A stretch of 5,547 nt of DNA from Bacteroidales bacterium (GTDB taxonomy: Bacteria > Bacteroidota > Bacteroidia > Bacteroidales > UBA932), in contig JAFYZE010000032.1 of NCBI GenBank assembly GCA_017548805.1, forward strand, positions 1 to 5,547, given 5' to 3'. Each line of letters opens with the position of its first letter. Position 1 is the stretch's first letter. Below the pieces are notes generated by a model. That model ran no database searches and had not been told where the DNA came from. It saw nothing but the letters and a program-made list of their open reading frames with translations. Both the position numbers and the translations under genes were made by a program. Of this stretch, positions 1 through 5,547 are shown piece after piece.

Positions 1-531
1 GACACCATCGCCAAGGCCAAGTCCTTTGCCGCCAGCGTCGGCAAGCAGGTGTTCAACGGTGAGATGGGCTGCATCGCCCGCGCCAATCCCTATGACGTGA
101 CCCTCGAGGAGCACATGAAAGCCGATATGGGTTGGTGCATCTGGGAGCTCATGATCGTCGAAAAGGGCTGGGGCACGGTGCACGGAGTCTTCTACGAAGA
201 CGGCACCGTCCGTGACCCCGCCATACCCGCGGCAATACTCGGTTATTTCCGCAACCGCGAGGATCCGTTCCCCTATTTCCCGGACAGGGAGGACAAGATC
301 GGCAGTTTCCTCACGCGCTACGACCAATGGAAAAAGGACGGTGCCAAGGACTTCGAGACCGGCATCCACATAGCCGAGGTCGGTGCCAACATGCTTGAGT
401 CAGCCCAGCTCGCTCCGATGTATGAAGCGCCTACATGGCAGGTCGGGCAGCTGAAGGAAAGCGGGGATGTCAAGGCGCTGAAAACGCTGCTGGACAAATA
501 CGCTTCGATGCTGAAGCCATACAAGAAATAA
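1..531 (+). CDS. GH5-like (cellulase-family) glycoside hydrolase, C-terminal part
   Basis: Partial gene, open from base 1 in frame 1, with its start upstream of the window; 176 residues are visible, ending in TAA. The visible part begins near the end of a TIM barrel. A strand-like segment GKQVFNGEMG places a Glu (bases 61-63) where clan GH-A enzymes carry the nucleophile. About 20 residues later GWCIWELM (Trp at 133-135 and 142-144) resembles the eighth barrel strand with its conserved Trp. VHGVFYEDGTVRDPAIP and an FRNR end follow, then a roughly 90-residue, largely helical, charged tail ending in YKK. The probable reaction is hydrolysis of a beta-linked plant glycan in the periplasm or outside the cell; the substrate cannot be read from this fragment. 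A GTG at base 49 is not a credible start because the frame is open and protein-like before it. Family assignment is from recall of similar Bacteroidales proteins; another clan GH-A family is possible. Confidence 0.65.
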   Translation, partial: DTIAKAKSFAASVGKQVFNGEMGCIARANPYDVTLEEHMKADMGWCIWELMIVEKGWGTVHGVFYEDGTVRDPAIPAAILGYFRNREDPFPYFPDREDKIGSFLTRYDQWKKDGAKDFETGIHIAEVGANMLESAQLAPMYEAPTWQVGQLKESGDVKALKTLLDKYASMLKPYKK

Positions 532-532
532 T

Positions 533-563
533 AAAAAAAGGGAGCCGTCGGGCTCCCTTTTTT
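533..563. terminator. Bidirectional Rho-independent terminator between convergent genes
   Basis: A perfect 7-bp G+C-rich stem, GGGAGCC (540-546) and GGCTCCC (551-557), closes on a 4-base loop GTCG. A run of seven A (533-539) precedes it and six T (558-563) follow, so the transcript on either strand ends the hairpin with a U tract. The + strand gene stops at 531 and the minus-strand gene stops at 565, so the whole intergenic gap is this element and it should serve both. Confidence 0.9.
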
Positions 564-564
564 C

Positions 565-1725
565 TTATTTGTTAGGAATCGCAGCTACGCGGAAGAACGC
601 GTCGTGCGGGGTCAGGTCCCTGCGGAACAGCAGCGGATAGTTGGTGCGTCCCGGTACGGGATAGCCGTTCTTCCACGAGCCTCCGTCCTGGACGCCCCAG
701 AAAGTCACGCGGTCGATCACGTCGCGGTGGTCGTAGAAGATCTTGAAGAGCTCCTCATAACGGTCCGCAAGCTGTTTCTCAACATCTGCCGGGAGACCGT
801 CCCTGTATGGATCGAGATACTCCTTGAACTCCTCCAGCTGGAACTGAGGATCGGACATCACCTGGCCGATCACCTGGCCTTCCCTGGTCAGAGGGAGCAC
901 ATCGATGTCGATCTCGGTGATCATCACCTTGACGCCCAGCGCAGCGATCTTCTCAATGGCATTCACCACATACTCGTTCTTCGGGTAATTGAGTCCCCAG
1001 TGTGCCTGGATGCCGACTCCGTCGATACGGATGCCTTCTTCCTTCAGCATCTTGACGATGTGCAGGACACCCTCAAGTTTCGAAGGACGCCAGACATTGA
1101 ACTCATTGTAGTACAACTCGGTGTCTGGTGCATACTGCTCGGCGAAGCGGAATACGGTCTTGACGATCTCGTCGCCATATTCCTCGCCGCCGAAGGCATG
1201 TACCCATCCCTTGTCACGGTATCCGCCCTGCTCCGAGACGATCTCGTTGATGACGTCCCAGGCGTCCACCCTGCCTTTGAAATGGGTGCAGACGGTTTCT
1301 ATATAGCTCCTGAGAGTCTCAACGAGCTCGTCGTGGCTCTTGGGATTGCCGTTCTTGTCATTCCAGAAGAACTCGGGAGTCTGGTTGTGCCAGCAGAGGG
1401 TATGTCCCATCGTGAACATGCCATGCTCGACGGCAAAGTCGACATAGCGGTCGGCGCGCTCCCAGTTCCAGACGTCCGGCCTGGGATGCAGGGACTCGGG
1501 CTTGAGCTCGTTGCCGGGGGTAAGGCTGTTGAAATGCTTGAGGATCAGGTCAACGGTCTCCGGACTGCGTCCGCTCACGTCAAAGGTGCTGACCGCGGCG
1601 CCGATCTTGAAGGCATCCTTGTAGACGTCCTTCAGAGCCGGTATTTCACCTGTCTCGGCAGGGGCTTGGGAACAGGCTGCCGCGACAAAGGCGAGCAGAA
1701 TGCAAAATCTGTTCAAAGTCTTCAT
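565..1725 (-). CDS. GH10 endo-1,4-beta-xylanase, predicted lipoprotein
   Basis: 386-residue enzyme predicted to cut internal beta-1,4 bonds of the xylan backbone with retention of configuration. The N-terminus is a lipoprotein-type signal: basic start, hydrophobic run, then VAAAC with Cys18 as the likely lipidated residue, so the protein is probably membrane anchored. The GH10 barrel runs from about residue 30 to 380. Visible hallmarks, in order, are TPGNELKPE (about 69-77, substrate-contact Asn/Glu/Lys), GHTLCWHNQTP (107-117), WDVINEIV with Glu161 as acid/base, GIQAHW (238-243), ITEIDID with nucleophile Glu271, and FWGVQDGGSW (342-351) leading to PLLF. All catalytic residues are present. Length fits a single-domain GH10 with no inserted carbohydrate-binding module. 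The ATG lies 6 bases after the stop of the upstream GH43 gene, making this the last gene of the operon. The lipobox is slightly atypical, with Ala at -3. Confidence 0.95.
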   Translation of the reverse strand: MKTLNRFCILLAFVAAACSQAPAETGEIPALKDVYKDAFKIGAAVSTFDVSGRSPETVDLILKHFNSLTPGNELKPESLHPRPDVWNWERADRYVDFAVEHGMFTMGHTLCWHNQTPEFFWNDKNGNPKSHDELVETLRSYIETVCTHFKGRVDAWDVINEIVSEQGGYRDKGWVHAFGGEEYGDEIVKTVFRFAEQYAPDTELYYNEFNVWRPSKLEGVLHIVKMLKEEGIRIDGVGIQAHWGLNYPKNEYVVNAIEKIAALGVKVMITEIDIDVLPLTREGQVIGQVMSDPQFQLEEFKEYLDPYRDGLPADVEKQLADRYEELFKIFYDHRDVIDRVTFWGVQDGGSWKNGYPVPGRTNYPLLFRRDLTPHDAFFRVAAIPNK

Positions 1726-1731
1726 AATAAG

Positions 1732-3192
1732 TTATTTGATTGGTGAAAAGCACTTGAAATCCCACTTGGAATTGTCGCTCTTGAAGTCGAAAGGAGCGAG
1801 AGTAGGCGAGCAATCTCCGAGGGATACCAGGGCATAAGGCTCGTCATGTCCGGGGATGGACTTGGGCATGATGCGGAAGGTACCGTCGGTGAGTTGGTCG
1901 ATGCGCCAGAGCTGCTCGGGAGCGCCGGTGAATGCCGGAACGGTCTCGACCTCGGCCTTGTCGTTGGCCGCGAGGGCACGCTCGGTGCCAGCTATTACGA
2001 TCTTGTAATAAGGTCCTCCGAGATAGCCGCCGGCCTCAGGCACGGGGATGATGTTCCATCTCTGCCAAGGACGGCCCATGTAGTAGCCGTTCCTCGCTCC
2101 GATAACCCCCTCCGGCCATGTGCCGATGACCTCTTCGAGTTTCTGTTCCTCGAGGGCGACGTTCGTCTGGTTGTCATTGCCTCTGCCGAAGCCGCGCATA
2201 GCGCCCTGGGCCCTGACGAAGTCGACCTCAAGTTCGAGGGCGTATCCACTCCTGACGGACTGGATCTCGTAAGTGCCTTCACGGAAAGCCTCACCGGCCA
2301 CCGGCCAGCCGTCCTTCCACAGAAGCGGGCGGATGCCGAGTACGCTACGGCCGCTCTGGTCCATGTCAGCCTCCCAGTGGAAGGACAACTTCTCAACTCC
2401 CTCCTCCCCGATGTAACGGCCGAAATGACCGGGGCCTACAAGGCGGCCTTCCGTCGTGATGACGGACTTGCCGCCGCCCTGGATCATCGAACGGCCGACA
2501 TTGTCGATGAAAGGTCCGTTGACGTTGCGGGAACGGCCCACGACAATGTTGTAAGTGGCATTGACACCGTCGCAGCAAGTGCCATGGGTGCCGAGCAGGT
2601 AATACCAGCCGTCACGGTACATCATGGTAGAGGCCTCCATGTTCCTTCCGACATCGATGGCTTCATTGCCTTCGACACGGAACCCCGTATTCGGGTCGAT
2701 CTCCACCTGGCGGATATGTCCGAAATATGTACCGCAGGTAAGCCACATACGGCCCGTGGTCGGGTCCAGAAGGACACCCGGATCGATGGCGTTGAAGTCC
2801 TCGTCAACGAGTGATTCACAGACCATTACAGGCTCGGAGTAAGCGAAGTCAGGCGACTCCGGATCGAGCGTCTTGTTCCACATGGTCATGATCTTGCTGG
2901 CGTGACCTCCGCCCATTCCACCACCAGTGGTTCCGTAGATGACTAAGTAGCGGTCACCTATCTTGATGGCGTCAGGTGCTGCTCCGCCGCCGGGCCTCAC
3001 GGCACCACTGTGCCAGTTCCAGCCGTCCTCGGAGATCAGGCCTCCGCCACCGGTTCCGAAAGTGTAGTACTTGCCGTCGCATTCAACGATGGATGACGGG
3101 TCATGGATGTACGGGGCGCCCGTCTGGGCATGCAGTGATACGCCCGACAGGAGCAGGGCTGCTCCCAATGCTATGATAGTCGTTCTTTTCAT
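1732..3192 (-). CDS. Secreted GH43 arabinanase-like enzyme with C-terminal beta-trefoil (copy B)
   Basis: 486 residues. A signal peptide occupies about 1-22 (MKRTT, hydrophobic core, cleavage probably before Gln23). The five-bladed GH43 domain spans roughly 24-300: HDPSS with general base Asp31, AIDPG with Asp137, NMEAS with acid Glu186, and GPGHFG with His256. GTCCDGVNATY and VVGRS...GPF are typical of endo-1,5-alpha-L-arabinanases, so arabinan or arabinose side chains are the likely target; exact linkage is inference. Residues about 306-480 form a beta-trefoil (ricin-B/CBM13-like) domain with Trp motifs QRW (377-379), QLW (427-429) and SKW (475-477), probably binding glycan. The frame stays open upstream to 3270, but the ATG at 3192 is chosen because it begins the signal peptide and lies 16 bases after the preceding stop. 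No Shine-Dalgarno is evident. It differs from its paralog by a Gly-rich loop at 87-96. Confidence 0.9.
   Translation of the reverse strand: MKRTTIIALGAALLLSGVSLHAQTGAPYIHDPSSIVECDGKYYTFGTGGGGLISEDGWNWHSGAVRPGGGAAPDAIKIGDRYLVIYGTTGGGMGGGHASKIMTMWNKTLDPESPDFAYSEPVMVCESLVDEDFNAIDPGVLLDPTTGRMWLTCGTYFGHIRQVEIDPNTGFRVEGNEAIDVGRNMEASTMMYRDGWYYLLGTHGTCCDGVNATYNIVVGRSRNVNGPFIDNVGRSMIQGGGKSVITTEGRLVGPGHFGRYIGEEGVEKLSFHWEADMDQSGRSVLGIRPLLWKDGWPVAGEAFREGTYEIQSVRSGYALELEVDFVRAQGAMRGFGRGNDNQTNVALEEQKLEEVIGTWPEGVIGARNGYYMGRPWQRWNIIPVPEAGGYLGGPYYKIVIAGTERALAANDKAEVETVPAFTGAPEQLWRIDQLTDGTFRIMPKSIPGHDEPYALVSLGDCSPTLAPFDFKSDNSKWDFKCFSPIK
2951..3114 (-). repeat. DNA repeat block shared by the two GH43 genes, copy B
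   Basis: This segment, covering codons for about residues 27-81 of the copy B enzyme (the catalytic HDPSS strand and the first blade), aligns without gaps to 5188-5351. By hand count there are about 24 mismatches in 164 bases, roughly 85% identity, many at third codon positions. It is the best-preserved nucleotide trace I could find of the duplication that produced the two GH43 genes. Confidence 0.85.
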
Positions 3193-3208
3193 GGTTGTCA
3201 GGGCTTTA

Positions 3209-3991
3209 TCAGTTGCACGTAATAGTATAGTTCGTGACGGGTTTGCCCGTGTCGTCGATGAAGCGGGCACAGAACTCGCTCATGCCGGGTCCGTTCATGG
3301 TGACTCCACGGAGGATGTTCCTGCCCTTCTTCAAGGTGACGCGGTCGGAAACGGCGCTGTCCACACCCATGTGGCGGTCACCAGCAAGGAGCAGGACTTC
3401 CTCGCCATTGACCCACCATCTCGCGGCCTTGTTGGAGCCGACCGCGAGCCTGACATTCTCGATGTCCTCCTCGCAGTTGATGACGGTGACGGACCAGAAG
3501 ATGACGCCATAGCGGTCCTTGTCAAGGCCTGTCGCGAAGCGGAAGAGCTTGACGAAGAAATGGTCGCTGTCAAGGGCATGCCAGGTCAGCGTTGCTTTGA
3601 CGAACTTTGGCTGGTCCTGTTGCTGTGCGGCAGGGCGGTTTGAACTGAGGTTCACCGGAGGCTGGTATTCCATCGTGAGCTTTACTTTGTCACCGTCTTT
3701 GGGGATGACGGTCAGCTGGTCGGGGAAATACTCCACGCTGAGGTTCTCACGGGTATAGGAATCCGTGAACACCCTGTTCGTGGGATTGGGCTTGCTGATC
3801 GGCTCGAGGAGCATCCAGCGGCGGATAAAACCGTCCACGTCAGGTGCGGCCGAAGGCGTGGTGACGGGCTTGAAATAGCCCTTCAAGGCCTCAGCCACGT
3901 CAATCTTGGCGTTTTTCTTCTGCGCCTGGACCTGAACGGCAACAAATGCCGTCAGGCAAAGGAGCAAAAGGACAGTGAAGATTCTTCTCAT
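3209..3991 (-). CDS. Secreted beta-sandwich (galactose-binding-like) protein, no catalytic domain seen
   Basis: 260 residues. A signal peptide covers about 1-23 (MRRIF, Leu-rich core, VQA then Gln24). Mature segments are YFKPVTTPSAAPDVDGFIRRWMLLEPI (shortened here to its ends: YFKP at 39-42, RRW at 57-59), a Tyr/Asp-rich middle with VEYFPDQ (86-92), a Pro/Gln-rich stretch at 110-128, and a beta-rich C-terminal half. That half has WHALDS (137-142), RWWVNGEEV (191-199), VTLKKGRNILRG (218-229) and RFIDDTGKPV (243-252). The Trp-Asn-Gly-Glu turn followed by a Lys-Lys-Gly strand resembles jelly-roll domains of Bacteroidales carbohydrate enzymes. I recall similar sequence joined to acetylxylan-esterase-type proteins, but no esterase Ser motif is visible here. 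A non-catalytic glycan-binding or enzyme-partner role is inference. The ATG at 3991 starts 4 bases after the upstream GH43 stop; the longer in-frame start at 4138 would lie inside that gene and bury the signal peptide. Confidence 0.85.
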   Translation of the reverse strand: MRRIFTVLLLLCLTAFVAVQVQAQKKNAKIDVAEALKGYFKPVTTPSAAPDVDGFIRRWMLLEPISKPNPTNRVFTDSYTRENLSVEYFPDQLTVIPKDGDKVKLTMEYQPPVNLSSNRPAAQQQDQPKFVKATLTWHALDSDHFFVKLFRFATGLDKDRYGVIFWSVTVINCEEDIENVRLAVGSNKAARWWVNGEEVLLLAGDRHMGVDSAVSDRVTLKKGRNILRGVTMNGPGMSEFCARFIDDTGKPVTNYTITCN

Positions 3992-3995
3992 AGTA

Positions 3996-5429
3996 TCAGT
4001 GTTTTTTGAGATTCCATTTGGAGTTGTCGCTATCAGGATCGAATAATCCCAGGGAAGGGGTACTGTCGGCGACGGAAACGAGCACGAGCTCTTCATCGGT
4101 GCCTGGTACAAATTTAGGCATAATCCTGTAAGTTCCATCTATTAATCTGTCGATTCTCCAAAGTTGCTCGGGAGCACCGGTGAATTCGGGGACGGTAGTA
4201 ACCTCCTTTTCGGCCGTAGCCGCAAGCGCGCGGCCTGTTCCGGCGACGGTGATCTTGCAATAGGCTCCTCCGAGATATCCGCCGAGTTCGGGGACTTCGG
4301 TGATCTCCCATGCCTGATGGGGCCTGAAGAGCTCGGGGCCGATGCGGAGAGCGATCTCTCCCTCAGGCCAGGTGCCGATGACATCCGCGAGTTTCTGATC
4401 TTCCAGGGCCACGACGTTGTCATCGCCGTTGCGGTTGAAGCCTCGCATGCCGCCAGCCATGGGGACATTGTTGACTGCGAGTTCCAGGGCATATCCCCTT
4501 CTCTCGGAAACAAGGCTGTATTCACCGTTCTCGAAAGGCTCGCCGGCAACCGGCCAGCCGTCCTTCCACATAAGCGGGCGGATGGCGAGAACGCTCCTGC
4601 CGCTGCGGTCGAGGTCACCCTCGAAGTGGAACGACATCTTTTCAATGCCCTTGTCCACGATGAAGCGGCCGAAGTGCCCGGCGCCGATGCGGCGGGGTTC
4701 GGAGGCAAGCAGGAGCCTGCCGCCGCCATGGACCATGTCCCTCCCGATATTGTCGATATAAGGACCGGTAGGGCTTTTGGAACGTCCGACGATGATCTCA
4801 TAGGTGGAGTTCACGCCGCTGCAGCAGGTGCCGTGGGTAGCAAGCAAGTAGTACCAGCCGTCGTTGTACATCATCTCTCCGGCTTCGCAGGAGAGGGCGA
4901 CGTCGACGGGCTCGCTTATCGGCTTCGCCGTCTTGGGATCGAGCTCCCTGATGCGCAGGTAACCGAAATAGGTACCGTAGACAAGCCAGAGCCTGCCGTC
5001 AGGCCCCATCATGAGACCAGGGTCGATGCCGTCGCAGTCCTCATAGCCATTCGATCCGCCGAGATCCATGGGCTCGGTGTACTCGAAGTCCGGAGACTCG
5101 GGATCGAGGGTCTTGTTCCACATCGCATAAACGTGGGAGCTGTAACGCAGGCCGGATCCGTTGCCGGTAGAATAGACTACCAGATAACGGTCGCCGATCT
5201 TGATCGCGTCAGGTGCGACACCGCCTCCGGGGCGGACGCCGCCGCTGTGCCAGTTCCAACCGTCCTCGGAGATCAAGCCTCCGCTTCCGGTTCCGAACGT
5301 ATAGTACTTGCCGTCGCATTCCACGATGGTGGACGGGTCATGAATGTAAGGACTCCCTATCTGGGCCGAGGCCGCTATGGTCATCATTGCGGCCAGGACT
5401 GTTGCCAATATTCTGTTCTTCATACTCAT
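3996..5429 (-). CDS. Secreted GH43 arabinanase-like enzyme with C-terminal beta-trefoil (copy A)
   Basis: 477 residues, paralogous over its full length to the GH43 gene at 1732-3192. The signal peptide ends ASA before Gln23. GH43 catalytic positions are intact: Asp31 (HDPST), Asp136 (GIDPG), Glu182 (SCEAGE) and His252 (GAGHFG). GTCCSGVNSTY (200-210) and VGRS...GPY again point to the endo-arabinanase branch of GH43. From about residue 302 a beta-trefoil carries QAW (372-374), QLW (422-424) and SKW (470-472); a long insertion sits in its first repeat. Predicted role is secreted hydrolysis of alpha-L-arabinofuranosyl linkages with trefoil-mediated glycan binding. The ATG at 5429 is chosen because it forms an ATGA overlap with the upstream stop and aligns without gaps with the paralog's start. 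A second ATG at 5423 (MKNRIL) is better spaced from the purine tract and is a real alternative; the mature protein is the same. Confidence 0.9.
   Translation of the reverse strand: MSMKNRILATVLAAMMTIAASAQIGSPYIHDPSTIVECDGKYYTFGTGSGGLISEDGWNWHSGGVRPGGGVAPDAIKIGDRYLVVYSTGNGSGLRYSSHVYAMWNKTLDPESPDFEYTEPMDLGGSNGYEDCDGIDPGLMMGPDGRLWLVYGTYFGYLRIRELDPKTAKPISEPVDVALSCEAGEMMYNDGWYYLLATHGTCCSGVNSTYEIIVGRSKSPTGPYIDNIGRDMVHGGGRLLLASEPRRIGAGHFGRFIVDKGIEKMSFHFEGDLDRSGRSVLAIRPLMWKDGWPVAGEPFENGEYSLVSERRGYALELAVNNVPMAGGMRGFNRNGDDNVVALEDQKLADVIGTWPEGEIALRIGPELFRPHQAWEITEVPELGGYLGGAYCKITVAGTGRALAATAEKEVTTVPEFTGAPEQLWRIDRLIDGTYRIMPKFVPGTDEELVLVSVADSTPSLGLFDPDSDNSKWNLKKH
5188..5351 (-). repeat. DNA repeat block shared by the two GH43 genes, copy A
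   Basis: Partner of the block at 2951-3114, in direct orientation and displaced by 2237 bases. It encodes about residues 27-81 of the copy A enzyme. The flanking signal-peptide codons are much less similar, so conservation here probably reflects selection on the active-site strand as well as shared ancestry. Confidence 0.85.
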
Positions 5430-5440
5430 TTCTTCTTCTT
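5423..5440 (-). promoter_or_regulatory. Purine-rich translation start region with two candidate ATGs and ATGA overlap
   Basis: On the minus strand, AAGAAGAAGAAA (5440-5429) runs directly into ATGAGTATG. The first ATG (5429-5427) overlaps the upstream TGA; the second (5423-5421) lies 5 bases after the purine run and is in the same frame. The purine run encodes the Lys4 end of the upstream protein and may also help ribosomes reinitiate. Which ATG is used cannot be settled from sequence alone. Confidence 0.5.
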
Positions 5441-5547
5441 GGACATTTCAGACGAGAGCGTATAGCCGGTGACGGGATTTCCCTTTTCATCGACGAAGCG
5501 CAGGCAGAAAGTAGCCATGCCCTGTCCGTTCAGGACGGCTCCGCGCA
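5426..5547 (-). CDS. C-terminal end of a second beta-sandwich protein (paralog of 3209-3991)
   Basis: Only the last 39 codons and the TGA stop (5428-5426) are in the window; the 5' part lies beyond the right edge. The translated tail, beginning RGAVLNGQGM and continuing FCLRFVDEKGNPVTGYTL, aligns without gaps with residues 228-257 of the beta-sandwich protein at 3209-3991, with about 17 of 30 identical positions by hand count. It is therefore a paralog in the same relative position, immediately upstream of a GH43 gene. It ends in a basic SSEMSKKKK, absent from the other copy, which stops shortly after YTITCN. Its stop overlaps the start of the GH43 gene by four bases (ATGA), implying translational coupling. 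Function is unknown beyond the shared fold; a secreted glycan-binding or accessory role is inferred. Confidence 0.8.
   Translation of the reverse strand, partial: RGAVLNGQGMATFCLRFVDEKGNPVTGYTLSSEMSKKKK

Larger units (their letters stand above)
565..5547 (-). other. Predicted hemicellulose/arabinan operon of five genes (5' end outside window)
   Basis: Five same-strand genes follow one another with a 4-base overlap (5426-5429) and gaps of 4 (3992-3995), 16 (3193-3208) and 6 bases (1726-1731). No gap has room for a promoter or a hairpin, and the only terminator is after the last gene at 533-563. The order is beta-sandwich, GH43-trefoil, beta-sandwich, GH43-trefoil, GH10. Co-transcription is inferred from spacing; the controlling promoter and any regulator are not visible. 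Confidence 0.8.

Noticed and set aside
49..51. GTG at base 49 as the start of the + strand gene
   Set aside because: The frame is open and continues the same glycosidase-like sequence back to base 1, so the gene is simply cut by the window edge.
604..1746. A 380-codon open frame on the + strand opposite the GH10 gene
   Set aside because: Shadow of the GH10 coding frame; the antisense translation shows no family motifs and no plausible start context.
3193..3270. Upstream in-frame extension of the copy B GH43 gene to a start at 3270
   Set aside because: It would overlap the preceding gene by about 60 bases and place 26 residues before an obvious signal peptide.
1726..3995. Internal Bacteroidota-type promoters in the gaps between the minus-strand genes
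   Set aside because: The gaps are 4 to 16 bases and no TTTG / TAnnTTTG pair at suitable spacing was seen; a promoter hidden in coding sequence cannot be excluded by eye.
3992..4138. Upstream in-frame extension of the beta-sandwich gene to 4138
   Set aside because: It would lie inside the end of the copy A GH43 gene and bury the signal peptide that starts at 3991.
4164..5465. A 433-codon open frame on the + strand opposite the copy A GH43 gene
   Set aside because: It is antisense to a gene with a signal peptide and intact catalytic motifs, has no recognisable domain, and similar long antisense frames lie opposite the other genes (604-1746, 1846-2814), as expected from G+C-rich codon use.
1..5547. 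tRNA or rRNA genes, CRISPR arrays, insertion sequences or inverted-repeat mobile elements
   Set aside because: Nothing resembling them was found; coding sequence fills nearly the whole window and the only repeats are explained by the paralogous gene pair.

Overview
The window looks like a plant-polysaccharide degradation locus from a Bacteroidota species, probably an uncultured gut or rumen Bacteroidales. The reasons are the density of secreted glycoside hydrolases, tightly packed genes without clear Shine-Dalgarno sites, signal peptides ending just before a Gln, a lipoprotein xylanase, and protein sequences that read like Bacteroidales GH10, GH43 and GH5-type enzymes. G+C is moderately high (mid-50s percent, judged by eye). 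The species assignment is inference; no SusC/SusD pair, sensor or mobile element lies inside the window.

Layout: on the + strand, bases 1-531 hold the 3' part of a GH5-like glycoside hydrolase. A compact inverted repeat at 533-563, flanked by A and T tracts, separates it from five minus-strand genes and looks like a shared bidirectional terminator. Read in their own direction (right to left), these genes are: the tail of a small secreted beta-sandwich protein (5426-5547, 5' end outside the window); a secreted GH43 arabinanase-like enzyme with a C-terminal beta-trefoil (3996-5429); a complete secreted beta-sandwich protein (3209-3991); a second GH43 plus beta-trefoil enzyme (1732-3192); and a GH10 endo-xylanase lipoprotein (565-1725). 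The junctions are a 4-base overlap and gaps of 4, 16 and 6 bases, so this is almost certainly one operon. Its promoter lies beyond the right edge.

The main structural point is that the operon contains a two-gene unit, beta-sandwich protein followed by GH43-trefoil enzyme, present twice in tandem. Both genes of the unit are recognisably paralogous between copies, yet they have diverged around the GH43 active-site loops, which suggests duplication followed by specialisation rather than simple gene dosage.

Working model (inference): the GH10 enzyme cuts the beta-1,4-xylan backbone, while the two GH43 proteins act on alpha-L-arabinofuranosyl linkages (arabinan, or arabinose decorations on xylan), held on polymer by their trefoil domains and perhaps helped by the partner beta-sandwich proteins. 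The convergent GH5-like gene fits the same hemicellulose theme but belongs to another transcript. There is no gene-free stretch longer than about 35 bases.
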